64,000 bases of DNA from Corythucha ciliata (lineage: Eukaryota; Arthropoda; Insecta; Hemiptera; Tingidae). A program made the translations under genes and the position numbers. Where the stretch lies: contig CM075941.1 of assembly GCA_038030265.1 (NCBI GenBank), forward strand, positions 60,055,952 to 60,119,951, in the 5' to 3' direction. The notes below the pieces were generated by a model. It had not been told where the DNA came from. It made no database searches and saw nothing but the letters and a program-made list of their open reading frames with translations. Below are positions 1 to 12,873 of this stretch, one piece after another; positions within the stretch are counted from its first letter, which is position 1, and every line of letters begins with the position of its first letter.

Positions 1-250
1 AGTCGTGCCCTGAAAATACCACAATGGCTATTCACGACCTAGAAATGGCCATACTGACAGCAAAAAATGGCCAAACTGGCTATTCACGCCCTAAAAATTG
101 ATATTGGCTATTCACGCCTTAATATTGGCATACTAATACTAAAGATTCACGTCTCACGCTCTAAAAATGACTAAACTGATCCTTTGCGCCCTACAGAGGC
201 TACAGATGACGATTCACGCTTTCAAAACACTAAAAGGGAAATGGCCAAGA
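1..250. repeat. Degenerate minisatellite array, monomer type I
   Basis: Units of roughly 32-34 bp of the form CCTAAAAATGGC-AAACTGAC-TATTCACG recur several times and diverge strongly from each other. The same monomer fills 4670-5330, 8460-9240, 37440-38100 (inverted) and 48290-49900. No coding potential is visible. The left end lies outside the window, so the array may be the tail of a longer element. Confidence 0.7.
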
Positions 251-860
251 ACTAGTTCATTTTAGTTCTCAGCGTGTGTTGGAATCGCCAATCAACAAAT
301 GCCATGTCCAAAAACCGCTGCCTTACAACATTGACTTCAAAATTTCCTGACTCGAGGCTGAAAATCTGCAAAAATGCAGGCTTTCTGGTTTGAATAACAT
401 GAAAATAGCACGTTTCTCGCCTTCACTTTCGCGAAATGACAAGTTCCGGGTTAATTATAGTAGGCGTGGAGAGCTAAATATAAGCTTTTGGTTTTAATTT
501 TCTCCACAATTGAAATAGACCGTGATCCGACAGTACTAAAAATCCGGGTCATTTGATCGTGTCTGCACCTGCACAGGACGTTTTTTATGTTCTATAGGAC
601 AGGGGTGGCCAATCCAGACCCAGCCGGCCACTTCTTGGCGCGGACTTCCTGCGGGCCAAGAAGAGGCCCGCAGAGCCTTTCACAATGGCCCGCCCCGTGG
701 CCTACAGTGGTAAATTATCATTTTTTTAATGTTGGATTTGGGCGCACCGCGGATTTTTTTTGCAAATGGAAAACGCTACAATTCGCGCCCCCTCGTGGGC
801 GGCTAATCCCCCTCCAAGTGCCCACTTCCAGACCAAAATTGTAAATAACGCAGATTGGGG
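251..860. other. No gene seen; contains a hAT-like terminus
   Basis: I see no conserved protein or RNA here. At 599 the sequence CAGGGGTGGCCAA resembles a hAT terminal inverted repeat and is followed by a GC-rich self-complementary stretch up to about 710. I could not find the matching other end or a target duplication, so this is only a possible element end. Confidence 0.35.
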
Positions 861-1640
861 GGCTGAAATGGAGATAAAGGCTAATTCACGGCTGAAATTG
901 TTGAGAAAAATCACTCATGCACGGACAGAACTGAGAATATGTGCAAAATCACGGATAAAATTAAGAAAAATACATAGCTAATTCGCGAGGTATAACTAAT
1001 CGCGTTAAAAAATCGCGGATAAAAAACAGTAACTTGAGTTGAAAATTACGAAAAACGCTATTTCACGGATAAAATAGTGAAAAATCGATAATTCGTGGAG
1101 AAAATTTTAAAAAAAGTGGTAATTCACGGATAAAGTGGAGAATAAATCGAGGGAAAAAACGCTACATGGAGGCTAGAAGCATGGAAACGACAATTTTCAG
1201 CTTCTGAAGGCAAGCTTGTGGCTCAAAATGCGAAAAAGCGCTAACCCATAGCTAAATGCGAAACAAATAGCTAATTCGCAGCTAAAAGTAAGAAAAGTTG
1301 CTAATTCACGGCTAAAATGGTGAAAAATCGCTAATTCGCGGCTAAAATGGGGGAAAAATAGCTAATTCACCGATAAAACTGAGAAAAAGCGCTGTGGAAT
1401 AAACGCTTATTGTGGTTAAAATGGAGAAAACGCCCATTGAGGCTTTGAAGGTAACTTTGTGGTTGAAAGTGAACAAAGTCGCTAATCCACGGCTGAATGA
1501 GGATAATGCGCTAATTCACGGGTAAAATCGCTCATTAGCGGCTCAAATCAGGAAAAACACAAATTCATTGCAAGAAAAATTAGCATTGCACGGCTGAAAT
1601 GGAGATAAATCGCTAATTCACCGATGAAATTGGGTGAAGA
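861..1640. repeat. Degenerate minisatellite array, monomer type II (inverted)
   Basis: Repeated units of about 30-36 bp of the form GGCTAAAATGG-GAAAAATCGC followed by TAATTCGCG. This is the reverse complement of the arrays at 9870-12150, 18050-19560 and 41030-42060. Units vary in length and sequence, and no reading frame is kept open across them. Confidence 0.7.
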
Positions 1641-1830
1641 AGTGAAGAAGAATGAGAAGAAGTGATGAAGAGTGGAACGTGTGACGTGACAGCTTTTGTT
1701 GGTCACAGTGACAACTAGCTCCGGTGACTGTGCAGTCACTGTGACAAAAACCAGTGATTTTGTCACTTAAGTGACTACTGTCACTATCACTGTTTGTTTC
1801 CACCCATCCTCCCCATCAACATGTGATTTA
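1641..1830. repeat. GTCAC/GTGAC-rich quasi-palindromic cluster, copy 1
   Basis: Between about 1680 and 1795 the pentamers GTCAC and GTGAC occur repeatedly, often fused as GTCACAGTGAC or GTCACTGTGAC. A related cluster is at 24676-24825, and both contain the phrase GCTCCGGT. The function is unknown; it resembles a sub-terminal motif cluster of a transposon. Confidence 0.5.
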
Positions 1831-2212
1831 ATTTGGGCCGGACGGTTGTGTTTCGTCGGCGCTCACTAAAAAAATAACTTCATGGATTTCACTAATAAAA
1901 AAAAATAAATTTCAACGGGTTCTGTCGCTCACAAAGCGGATATCGCAAGGGTGACATAATTCAAAGACCAAATTCGCCGTTTTTGCGTCCTAGAATACCA
2001 TTTTCGCAGACAGACGCGGATCCAGTATTTGCTCAAGAGAGGTGCTAGAAAAATAGTGTGGTTCGCTCTACTAAAACTGGTTTGACAGCCTTTTCACTGC
2101 CTAAAAATAGTTAAAACTAGTAATTTGCACTATAAAAACGGCTAAAGTAACTAAACTCACGCCCAAAAATACAAAACTGTCGATTCGCGTTTTGAAAATG
2201 GCTAAAACTGGA

Positions 2213-4662
2213 CATGGGCGTAGCCAGCGGGGGGCAGGGGTGGGCAGTTGCCCTCCCCTAGAATCAAAAGCGCAGATTTCATGGGGCAGCTGCCCACCCC
2301 CCCAAAAAATCCCTGATCTGGCTTTCTTGTATTACTCTCCATAAAACCGATTTTGCGGATTTTTCTCAATAAAAAAAACAACACATTTTCGCTTATCGGT
2401 TTCACCAAAAATCAAAAATTCGCCTTTTTTTGTTGCTGACAAACCGATTTCAAGGGTCAGCTTAGCTTGGAAACCGATTTTTCACACTAAAATCTCATTT
2501 TCTCAGTTTACTCGCGAATTAGCGGTTTCTTCACTTACATTGCCATAAAAAAGCGCTCTTTTTCAATTACAGCCTGAAAAATTGCCTTCAGAAACCGCAA
2601 ATTGGCGTATATTCAGTTTTTGGTGCGAATAATAATTTTTCTCAATTTCAACCGCGAATTAGCGCGTTTCTTAAATTTTAGCGGCGACGCGTCGTAGCGT
2701 TTCAAACCTGTGAATTAGTGATTTTTCTCAATTTCAGTCACAAATTGGCGTTTGGCGCAATTTTAGCTGTAAATTGGCGATTTTTTTCCATTTTTAGCCG
2801 CGAAATAGCAATTTTCTCAATTTTTAGGCCTAGAATTAACCACCATGGGCGTAGCCAGAGGGGGACAGAGGTGGGCAGTGGCCCTCCCCTAGAATCAAAA
2901 GCGCAGATTTCGTGGGGCAGCTGTCCATCCCCCCAAAAATCCCTGATCTGGATTTCTTGCATTCCTCTCCATAAAACCAATTTTGCTGATTCTTCTCACT
3001 AAAAAAAAAAAAAAAAAAAAACAACACATTTTCGCTTATCGGGTTCACCAAAAATCAAAAATTCGCCTTTTTTTGTTGCTGACAAACCGATTTCAAGGGT
3101 CGGCTTAGCTTGGAAACCGATTTTTCACACTAAAATCTCATTTTCGCAGGTTCGTCGCGCCATTTTCGTGTGTTTTTGGCTAGCTCAAATCTTGTTTACC
3201 CCCCTGTGCCATCCGACTTATGGTGGGAGAAGAAATGCCAGCTCTGTTTACCGTCTCAGGTCTAAAATTCAAAGTTTAGCTCCAAAAATATCACTTTCCG
3301 GGGCGGGGGGGGGGGAGTTTCAGGTTTTCGACATAAAATCCGAAATAGAAGGCTACAAACGACAGTTTTCCAGCAGATATTTGTTTCTGTGCAAATTTAG
3401 TTTCCGTTGACCGCGAATTGACGCTATTCTAATCTCCAGATCCTGTTATAAGCCTGCTAAAAGGCAATGGTGCACCTGATATTTTCGCCAGTGAAGCTGG
3501 CTCACAGGCGTGGATCCAGTTTTTCTCAAGAGTAGTTGCACAGAGTTTTTTTCCCCCCGATTTTACTCGTGAATGAGTACTGTTTTTAGCCTCGAATTGA
3601 CGTTTTCCTTAATTTTAGCTGAAACTAGTGTTTTTTCTCAATTCTAACTCGAACTAGCTCATTTTCTTCATTTTAGCCGTGAAAAGGCCTCAAAAAAAAC
3701 CGTGAAATAACGCATTTTTGATTTACTATTTCAATTACAGCCAGCACTGGGCATCGCCTGACGGCAAATTGATGTGCTCTGTCAATTTCAGCCGCAAAAA
3801 AAAAAGTTTTTCCTCAATTTAACATGTGGATGAACGCTATTTCTCAATTTTAGCCACGAGAATTCCACCAAACAACAACAAACGGTGACAATTCGTTTTC
3901 CCTGAATTCTAGCCGCAAATTAGTGCTTTTTCCTAATTCTGCCTCGAGCAATTTTTTCTCCCTTCAAATTTTAGTAGTGAAAAGGTTCACATAACTCGCG
4001 TGAGAGCGAATTTAATTAATTTTGACCCGGACGTGGCATCGCGAAACTTTGAAATGGGTATTTTCATCAATTTCACGGGCGAACGAACAATTTTCTGTAA
4101 TTTTAGCCGTGAATAAGCACTTGTTTCAAAAATGTATGCGCTAAGTCACGCTCTTTCTCAATTTCACCCGCTAACTTGCCATATATATGTATAAAAACGG
4201 TCAATTAGCTCTTGCTCGCAATGTTTACCGATGTTCGAGAAACCAGGAACTGGCGCCTTCTCTCAATTTTACCTGCGTGAATGAGCTCCATTTCTCAATT
4301 TCAGGCGTGAATTGGCGCTTTTCCTGAATTCCAGCCTCAAATGAGTGATTTTTCTCAATTCTACATTGAACGAGCAATTTATTTTGTCAACTTTAGCTGA
4401 GAAAAGAGTTCTATAAACTGTGAATTAGCGCGAAACCGCGAATAACGAGATTTATTTCTCAAGTTTAACGTGAACCAGCGCTATTTCTCAATTTTAGCCG
4501 TGAATGGGTGTTTTTCCTTAGCCTTAGCCGCAAAAATGTCCTTTTCTAGATTTCATCCGCGGACGGGAACTTTTTCTCGTGACGTGCGCCCCCCCCCCCT
4601 CCACTGTGAATCCGTGCCTAGCTGACTGCCCACCCCTTGATCACGGGCTGGCTACGCCCCTG
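2213..4662. mobile_element. hAT-like non-autonomous DNA element 1, filled with minisatellite
   Basis: The left end begins CATGGGCGTAGCCAGC. The right end, read on the other strand, begins CAGGGGCGTAGCCAGC. The flanking 8-bp direct repeat AAACTGGA lies at 2205-2212 and 4663-4670. The inverted paralogue near 38060-38085 lacks the insertion and has a single AAACTGGA, so the boundaries are well supported. A CAGGG-type end with an 8-bp duplication is characteristic of the hAT superfamily. No transposase frame is seen. The 2.45-kb interior is mostly type II minisatellite, plus a second copy of the roughly 300-bp end module at 2848-3150, which suggests nested or rearranged copies. Confidence 0.85.
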
Positions 4663-5807
4663 AAACTGGACTTCACGCGCCATAAAAATTGGCGGCGTCT
4701 GGTGAACTTCCGAAAATGCCTAAAAAGATATCATGATTACCCCTCGAAAGTAGCTAAATCGACCATTCGTGCGCTAAAATTGATCAGACTGACCATTCTT
4801 GAGCCAAATATGACCATAATGCGTGCTTTTGGCTTGACGGACTAATCAAGCCCTTAAAACGGCCAAAATGACTTCACGTGCCCTGGAAATGTCTAACAAG
4901 ATTATTCCTTCCCTGAAAATGGCAAAATCGAATGGTCAAACATGGCCTTGGCTTGATGGACTAGGTATTTGAGCCCTGAAAATGGCAAAACTGACGATTC
5001 GTGTCTTTAAAATGGCTAAAATTACTATTTTTGAACCCTAGAAATTGCCGAATTTACTTTACGAGCTCTAGAAATGGATTACCTGACAAATCGAGCTCTA
5101 AAAATTTCTGCACAAATGACTCCTGCCCTGAAAATGGCAAAATAGACCATTCGGAGCGCCGAAAATTCTCGCCTTGACTTGGGACGTACTATTCGCTCCT
5201 ATAACTAGAAAAACCGACTTTATGCGCCCTAAAAATGGCAATTATAGCTATTGAAGCCTTGAAATCGTCAAAATTGACTCTATGTGCTCTGAAAAGCTGT
5301 GCCCAAAAAAGTAAAATGTCAATTTTGAAGTAAAATATTCAGTTTTGAGGTAAAGTGATATTTTTGGGTGGAACCGCAAGTTTCAGGGTAAAATCGTCAG
5401 TTTAGGAACGTTTTTGGGATGAAATCGTAAGTTTTGGAATTAAAACAGTCAGTTTTGGGGTAAAATGACCAGTTTTGATTAACGTCATCAGTCATGAGGC
5501 AACTCGTCAGCTTTGGCGTGAAATCGTCTGTATTAGTATATCGTCCCATTTGCGATGAATTTGTCATTTTTTTATATATATTTTTTTAGTGAAATCACCT
5601 GTTTTCAAGGCAGAATGGCCTAAAATCACCCGTTTTGGGGAAAACTTAAGTTAAAGTGTGACATTGTCAGTTTTGGAGTAAATTATCTAATTTTGAGGGG
5701 AAATTGTCGTTCCGGGTGTAAAATATTCATTTTTGAAATGGAACAGTAAAGTTTAGTTTTAGGTTAAAATCGCAAGTTTTGTGGTAGCATCTTCCATTGA
5801 ATTGTAC

Positions 5808-5837
<30 letters not shown>
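5808..5837. repeat. (GTT)n microsatellite
   Basis: Ten uninterrupted GTT triplets lie just inside the right end of the long dispersed repeat. The other copy has a poly(A)-rich tract at the corresponding point (25738-25778), so this is a variable site. Confidence 0.9.
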
Positions 5838-5840
<3 letters not shown>

Positions 5841-5903
5841 TTTTATTTTTTCTAAAATCGCCAATTGAAGGAAAAATTGGCAGTTTTTAGTACTGAGTGG
5901 TCA

Positions 5904-7600
5904 CGGATAGCGTCACGGCCTTCTGCTAAGATCAAAGAGTTGTGCTCGATGGGGCGGGGATGGGTGGCCCACCTGAGTTCTTCTTACAACCTGGTTTATT
6001 GCCCACGACCACGACTGTTTTTTGTGGGTTTGGATAGTTTCATACATCTCTAGATATTCATTGCCAGTTTCTTCAGTTTTCGGTCACGGCACGCTATAAT
6101 TAGTCTATTGACACAGACTGCAGCCTCTCCCCCCCCCCCCCGTTTTATTCTAGCAGAGTGGTCGTAACGAGAACTGAATGGCTTAGACGCTGCCCAATAT
6201 TGCACCATCTAGTCTTTTCTTCCCATAACTCTTGGGATTGGTCGAGGGGAGGGGGACGAACTGCCATGACGACAGCCCCGGGCATCCAAATGTCAAGCTA
6301 TACGCCCATGAGTTCCACCGGGGCCGTATTATGATATTTGTACACCAAATAAGCTTCTTTTTTTTTTTTAAAGTTTTGTCTCCATCTCTAACACAGTTGT
6401 TCGTTTTTTCTAAACTTTCTCTTCCCCAGAAAAAAAAAAGAGTGTTCTCATGAAAAACTGTCTGTAATGCAAGGAAACAGAAAAAAAAATAAGAGAAGAA
6501 TCGAGTTAATGATTCTCAAAGACGAATAGCCGATCACGTTTTCGGGTGAATTGGGATGAAGACGAAGAAGAAGGCGAGTGAAACTCACCGGCAACAATCT
6601 ATTTTTACCCGTAAAAACGTGAAGTTTATAAAAATTGTCAGAAAACGAAAAATACTGTAAGGCTGTCACTTATTTCGGTCATTACGCTTTGTTGTTCATC
6701 GCGAGTTTTTTTTTCCCCTCTCCCACACTTTCAGTTCATGAAAAGTGAAACTTGTCTGACTCGGAGACAACATTCAAAAGTAATTATACTTACTGCGTTT
6801 GTTCACTCGGTAGGATGAGTTGTGCAAGAACTTAAGCGATTCACCTAATTATGCCTCTTGTAAGATTAAGAAAGCTTGAGTTTTTTTTTATTGTTTTAAA
6901 CCGCGTTCTTTATAACTTTGTTTTTTTTGGAACTCGTTTATCACACTAATTTTACATTTCGCAAGCATGACGACGTTATTTATTGGATTAGTCGTATATT
7001 TGAAATTGTTCTTAGCAAGGCCCTGAACTGTTGAATTTTTACGCAACAACTTCCTCACTCATCGGCACTAATCCTTACGCAGGGCCGAGAACACTAAAAT
7101 GAAGCTCACACGTCAGGAACAAGTCAGTTCGGAAATTGCTCTTTAAAATGAACCAACACTGCGGGAAATTTGATTCTAAGGAGGTTGATGTTTAAAAGAA
7201 GCCAGAACGGTCGGGTGAACCTTTTTTTCCTAAGGATTCAATTAAAAGTAGTAAGGAAAAGTCAATTTCGCGAGGACGAACTTCTCAACTAAACTCCTCC
7301 TCCTCCCAGACGTGTTCCGAATTTTTTGGAGGGAATTAAATGACCCCTTGAGTGCTCGATTGTCACTTTTTGTGGCTATGTTCTGCAAAAATTCCAAATA
7401 GTGGGCAAAGCAGCGAGGTAATACGAATACATAGCGGTGAAATTGCAAAATGTTTAGACAAATATCTGCTAATGGCACGTTTCGCGCTTTCATTTCTGTT
7501 AAATTGCTTGTTTCGGGCATAGTGGCGTAGGTAGGAATTTGTCCTGGGGATTCACACTCTTGAATCTGGACATCTTGCTGACCTCATCATAGCGTCACAG
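5904..7600. other. No gene or recognisable element
   Basis: AT-rich sequence with homopolymer runs and only short open frames. I recognise no protein motif, no RNA gene and no terminal repeat. It could be unique intergenic DNA. Confidence 0.4.
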
Positions 7601-7852
7601 TTAAGCGATTTTTGGACTCTACCCGCAAATTTGAGATTTTCTCAATTTTGGTCGAGTGTATCGTTCTTCTCAATTTCAGCCGCAGATTAGCGGTTTTGCC
7701 CCACCCCATCCCATAGCCATGAATTTTTGCATTTTGTCAACTTTAGCAGCAAAGTATCGTTTTTATCCCGTGAGCCATGTTTCTTAATTATCCACGAGTT
7801 TTGGCGTTTTTCACAAATTAGGATTTTTTTGGCTCACCATACGCAATGAATG
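7601..7852 (+). repeat. Type II minisatellite, left flank of hAT-like element 2
   Basis: Several GCGAATTAGCG...TTTCTCAATTT units. The sequence up to 7852 continues at 9863 after the element. The joined flanks match 41400-41450, where the element is absent. Confidence 0.65.
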
Positions 7853-9862
7853 CAGTGGCGGATCCAAGGGAGGGGCCACAGGGCCATGGCCCCTCCCTTG
7901 AAGTCACGAGGTCAATTTCGCATAAACACAATCAAAAGCACCTCCCAAAATCCAACGAGGGATTGTCACATTCTCAAATTTTAGGGTGAAAGGTTATGGT
8001 CTGAGGCAAACATGATTTATAAGTCCCGCCGAAGCGTTTTTAACAGAAAAATACTGTCCCGTAAACGGTCCAGAAATGAATACTTCATGTCATGGTCGTC
8101 GGTATCAGCCGATTCTACTGACTCCGGGGTCACTAGTACGAGCGGACGGTGACAAAACGAAAATTTTGCCCCAATTTTCGGTTTCCCTGTGTAGAGAAAC
8201 CCCAAAATAGAAAGATTCAGCCGCCGATCAGACTTGCTAATAAAGGAGGGGCTTGGAAAATTGTGTGTTTCGCTCTACTAGAAATAGCTTGACAGCCATT
8301 AACTGCTTTAAAATAGTCAAACTATGGCTATTCCCACCATAGAAACAGCTGAACTGACTGCAATCGCACCTCAAAGTGGTTCAACTGATGATTAATGCCT
8401 AGCAAATGGCTGAACTGACTATATTTGCGCCCTAAATATTGCCAAAACGGTAATTCCCGCTCTAAAAAATAGCCAAACGGTCTTGAAGCGCCCTAAAAAT
8501 GGCTGAGCCGACGCTGAAAATGGCTAAATCAACCATACGCGCGCCAAAAATGGCAGAATCAACTATTTGCGCGGCAAAAATGGCAAAATCAACTATTTGC
8601 GCGGCAAAAATGGCAAAATCAACCATTTGCGCGCGCCAAAAATGGCCAATACTGATCATTCGCTTCTCTGGCTCAGCAGGCCATATTCGCGTTCCAAAAA
8701 CGGCTAAACTGACTATTCGCACCCAGAAAATGCCTAAACAGATGATTCCAGCCCTGAAAAGTGCAAAATCGACCATTCGCGAGAAACGAATGACCAAACT
8801 GGCCATTCTTTGCTTTTGGCTTGACGTGACTATTTTTATGGCCTGAAAAATGGCAAAAATGACGATTCTCGGCTTGAAAATGGCTTAACGGACTGGCGAT
8901 TCACGCTCTAAAAATGACGAAACTGACTTCACGAGTCCCGAATTTGCTCTCTAAAATGCTTGAACAGGTGATTCCAGCCACACGGGCAAAACTGACCATT
9001 CATGCGTGGAAAATGGCTAAACATGCAATGCCTGCTGTAAAAAAAAAAAAAAAAAAAGCAAAACTGACGATTCTTGCCTTGAAAATATCGCACTGGCTAA
9101 TATTCACTTGTGATACAGAATGACCAGACAATTTGCCCCTTGGAAATGGCAAACATGACCATTCGCAACCTAAAAATGGTATATGACGGACTATTTGCAC
9201 CACAAAAATGGCAAAACTGACTGTTTGCGTCCAAAAGTCGTCAATACTGCATTTGCGCCATGTATGTATACGTATACGGCTTTCGGCTTAAATGACGCTA
9301 TTCATATCACGCCTGATGTGACTTGCTGAGCCGAAAAAAAATTGCCAAATAAGAGGCTCTTCGCACTCTCAAAAGATATTAATTGACTCAATCGGTGAAC
9401 CATTCGACCCCCCCCCCCCCGAACACACAGTCTTCACCTTACCAACTGAAGTGAAGGAGAGGGTTCAACCATCCTGAGCCTGGGATCCGCGACTGCTAAG
9501 GTTGAACCCTTGCAGTGTACTGTGGTTTGGAACCTGGTATCAAAGTGAAAACCACTTTAACCGCTCGTTAAAATACGCGGTTTTGCCAATGTTCTTTAAA
9601 TTTTTGGCCGTTTTTGCCAGAAATTTCCCAGGGACGGTTTGTAGGCTGAACGTTTATGTGTTTCTATTTGAACTGGACGTGGTTTATGAGATCCTTTGGC
9701 ATTCACCACAACAACCACTAGAAAACGTGACAAAGAGGTCAAGAGATAGGGGCGTCAGCAAGGTTAAACGCGCAGATTTTCGGGTTTATCGCGTCCAAAA
9801 CTGCGGTGGTACAGGATGGGGGTCATGGCCCCCTCCTTGAGCAAACTCTGGATCCGTGCCTG
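7853..9862. mobile_element. hAT-like non-autonomous DNA element 2, filled with type I minisatellite
   Basis: The left end is CAGTGGCGGATCCAAGG. The right end, on the opposite strand, is CAGGCACGGATCCAGAG. The perfect 8-bp direct repeat AATGAATG lies at 7845-7852 and 9863-9870. The paralogous empty site at about 41423-41445 (CGCAATGCATGAGCG) has no insertion. Both ends carry complementary GGAGGGGCC-type stretches internal to the tips. The interior holds a long run of type I units, including a regular array at 8499-8660, and no transposase, so it is a non-autonomous hAT-type derivative. Confidence 0.87.
8499..8660 (+). repeat. Regular 33-bp tandem array inside hAT-like element 2
   Basis: Four to five adjacent units of ATGGCAAAATCAACTATTTG plus GCGCGGCAAAA differ by only a few bases. 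Because the unit is a multiple of three, an artefactual repeat-peptide frame is open on both strands. This is the most homogeneous type I patch in the window and suggests recent local amplification. Confidence 0.85.
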
Positions 9863-12388
9863 AATGAATGAGCGATTTTTCTCGGTTTACTCGCGAATTA
9901 GTGGTTTCTTCACTTACATTGCCATAAATTGGCGCTTTTTTTCAATTTCAGCCTGAAAAGTTGCCTTCAGAATCCGCAAATTAGCGTATATTCAGTTTTT
10001 GGTGCGAATAATAATTTTTCTCAATTTCAACCGCGAATTAGCGCGTTTCTTAAATTTTAGCGGCGACGCGTCGTAGCGTTTCAAACCTGTGAATTAGTGA
10101 ATTTTCTCAATTTCAGTCACAAATTGGCGTTTGGCGCAATTTCAGCTGTAAATTGGCGATTTTTTCCATTTTTAGCCGCGAAATAGCAATTTTCTCAATT
10201 TTTAGGCTTAAAATTAACCACCATGGGCGTAGCTTGAGGGGGACAGACGTGGGCAGTGGCCCTCCCCTAGAATCAAAAGCGCAGATTTCGTGGGGCAGCT
10301 GTCCACCCCCCAAAAAATCCCTGATCTGGATTTCTTGTATTCCTCTCCATAAACCCAATTTTTGCTCACTAAAAAAAAAAACAACACATTTTCGCTCATC
10401 GGTTTCACAAAAAATCAAAAATTCGCCGATCGTTCGTTGCTGACAAACCGATTTCGAGGGTCGGCTTAACTTGGAAAACCGATTTTTCACACTAAAATCC
10501 CATTTTCGCAGGTTTGACGCGCAATTTTCGTGTGTTTTTGGCTAGCTCAAATCGTGTTTACCCCGCTGTGCCATCCAGACTTGTGGTGGAAGAGGAAATG
10601 CCAGCTCTGTTTACCGTCTCAGGTTTAAAATTTAAAGTTTAGCTCCAAAATTATAGCCCCATAAGTAGGGGGAGGGGGAGAAGTTTCAGGTTTTCGACAT
10701 GAAATCCGAAATAGAAAGCAACAAACGACAGTTTTCCAGCAGATTATTAATTTTTTGACCGATAGTGGCCGTTTCTGTGCAAATTTAGTCTCCGATGACC
10801 GCGAATTGACGCGATTGTAACCTCCAGATCAGTTATAAGCCAGCAAAAAGGCAATGGTGCATCTGATATTTTCGCCAGTGAAGCTGGCCCCATGGCGTGG
10901 ATCCATTTTTTCTCAAGAGTAGTTGCACAGAGTTCCCCCCCCCCCCGATTTTACTCGTGAATGAGTACTGTTTTTAGCCTCGAATTGACGTTTTCCTTAA
11001 TTTTAGCTGAAACTGAGTGCTTTTTCTCAATTCTAAATCGAACTAGCCCATTTTCTTCTTTTTAGCCGTGAAAAGGTATCAAAAAAACCGTGAAATAACG
11101 CATTTTTGATATACTATTTCAATTACGGCCAGCACCGGGCATCGCCTAACTGCAAATTGGTGCGTTCTGTCAGTTTCAGACTTCAGTTGCAACTTCAATT
11201 TCAACCGCGAATTAGAGCTTTTTTAAAAATTGTAGCGGCGACGCGTCGTAGCGTTTTAAACCTGTGAATTGACGAATTTTCTCAATTTCAGTCACAAATT
11301 GGCGTTTGGCGCAATTTTAGCGGTAAATTGGCGATTTTTCCATTATTGGCCGCAAATTAGCAATTTTCTCAATTTTTTTGGCTTAAAATTAGCCTTTTTC
11401 TTGATTTTGACCAGGCTGATTATTTTATTTTCTAAATATTACCCGCAAATTAGCGGTTTTTCACGTTTTACCACCGGATTAGCAAAACTATAACTTCCAT
11501 AGGTATAGATTATTGCTTCTTTTCAGTTCTAGCCGTGAATTAGCGTATTTTTTAACATTATACTATAGCCAAGCATGAATTTGCCATTTTTCTGAATTTT
11601 AGCCACAAAAATGCCTTCAGAAGGTGCGAATTTAAATTATAAACGTAAAGTTTTTTGTTCAAACCTTTTTCAAACCAAAAAAATAACATCTATCCATCCA
11701 TTTCTGTCAAAAAATCATCATTTTTAAATTATAAATTTCACGGCACTTAATTCGAGAATTAGTGATGTCTCTCAATTTTAGCAGCGAATTTTCGCTTTTT
11801 CTAAATTTTAGCAGCGTGGTAGCATTTCCAACCCGTGCATTACCTACTGAGTTTTGTCAATTTTTGCCAAGAATTGGCGTTTGACTCAATTTAAGCTGCA
11901 AATTAGCAATTTTAACTGAGAATTAGCACTTTTCCCCAACTTGAACTGAAAATTAACGTTTCTGTTAATTTTGGCTGCGCTAATTGGTGATTTTTTTAAA
12001 GTTTTGCCGCGAATTAGTGATTTTCTTCATTTTGTATCCGCGAATTAACGTTTCTCCACAATTTTATATTTGCAAATTGCAAATTAGCGATTTTTCCCAA
12101 TTTCAGTTGTGAAATAGCTGGCGGCCATTCGGCCATAATTTTGCGGCCATTCAGCATCCTATTCCCTTTTTCATACGCGAATGGGCGATTTTACGCCATT
12201 TCAGTTGTGAATTTGCCATTTTTTGTGTTCGTGAAAAAAATCGAGTCCGAGCTGACACCACATTCATAATGTACAAACTCCGAAAAGTTGAAAAAAGTGG
12301 TTTTCGGCATGCCGTCGGTCTGTCGCTTTTTTTTTCGATAAATTGCATGAAAATGAAAACCTGGATATTTATTATTATTATTATAATT
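9863..12388 (+). repeat. Type II minisatellite domain with embedded hAT end module
   Basis: Degenerate 30-36 bp units (CTCAATTTTAGCCGCGAATT followed by AGCGTTTTT) occupy most of the stretch. A block at about 10222-10510 repeats the terminal module of hAT-like element 1 (ATGGGCGTAGC...). The wider segment 9960-11150 parallels 2600-4000. The segment 11210-12000 parallels 41570-44390 and supplies the empty site for the foldback element there. No genes are seen. Confidence 0.7.
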
Positions 12389-12873
12389 TTTTTTTTTTTT
12401 TTTTTAACAGGCATCGACATCAACGGTCATTAGCCTTCAGCGAGGTAAGAAGTTTACTTGTAGTTGGTTTTATTTTAAGGTACTAATCTTACTAATTTTC
12501 AGTTTCAGGTGCTTCCTGTTATTTTCTATTTCCGTCTTCAGGCTTATCAGGTACGTACCAATTTCTCTTTTACCTAATCATACTATCGCCAGCTACTACA
12601 TTTACTTTTCTTCCCAGATGCTGCTGATCTCTATGGCACACCAAGTTAGCCATATCACACTATTGTAGCACATAATGTTTCTTCGGGTTTTCAATGTTTC
12701 AGATAAGTATTATGTTCTACGTGCCTATTTTGTTAACTTGTTACTTTGTGTATTTTCGTTCTTGTCCTCAGGCTTCAGTTTCACTGATCGTTTATATCAC
12801 AGTACTATATCACAGACAGTCGGATTTTTATCACAGTCGGATTCGTGTTTTGTCAAGACATTGTAAGTATTCT

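Larger units (their letters stand above)
1941..5903 (+). repeat. Long dispersed repeat, copy 1 (interrupted by hAT-like element 1)
   Basis: From about ATCGCAAGGGTGACATAATT at the left to CAGTTTTTAGTACTGAGTGG at the right, this stretch matches in inverted orientation the two blocks 37272-38340 and 25661-26182. The blocks flank the mitochondrial insert there. Minus its own internal transposon (2213-4662) it is about 1.5 kb. It contains type I units and then, from about 5290 to 5790, a roughly 20-bp monomer (type IV, TTTTGGGGTAAAATCGTCAG-like). No terminal inverted repeat was found, so its class is unknown. Confidence 0.75.

Noticed and set aside
8462..8846. 114-115 aa repeat-peptide frames on both strands
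   Set aside because: They arise because the type I unit is 33 bp (a multiple of three) and lacks stops. There is no conserved start, and the frames fail in neighbouring arrays.
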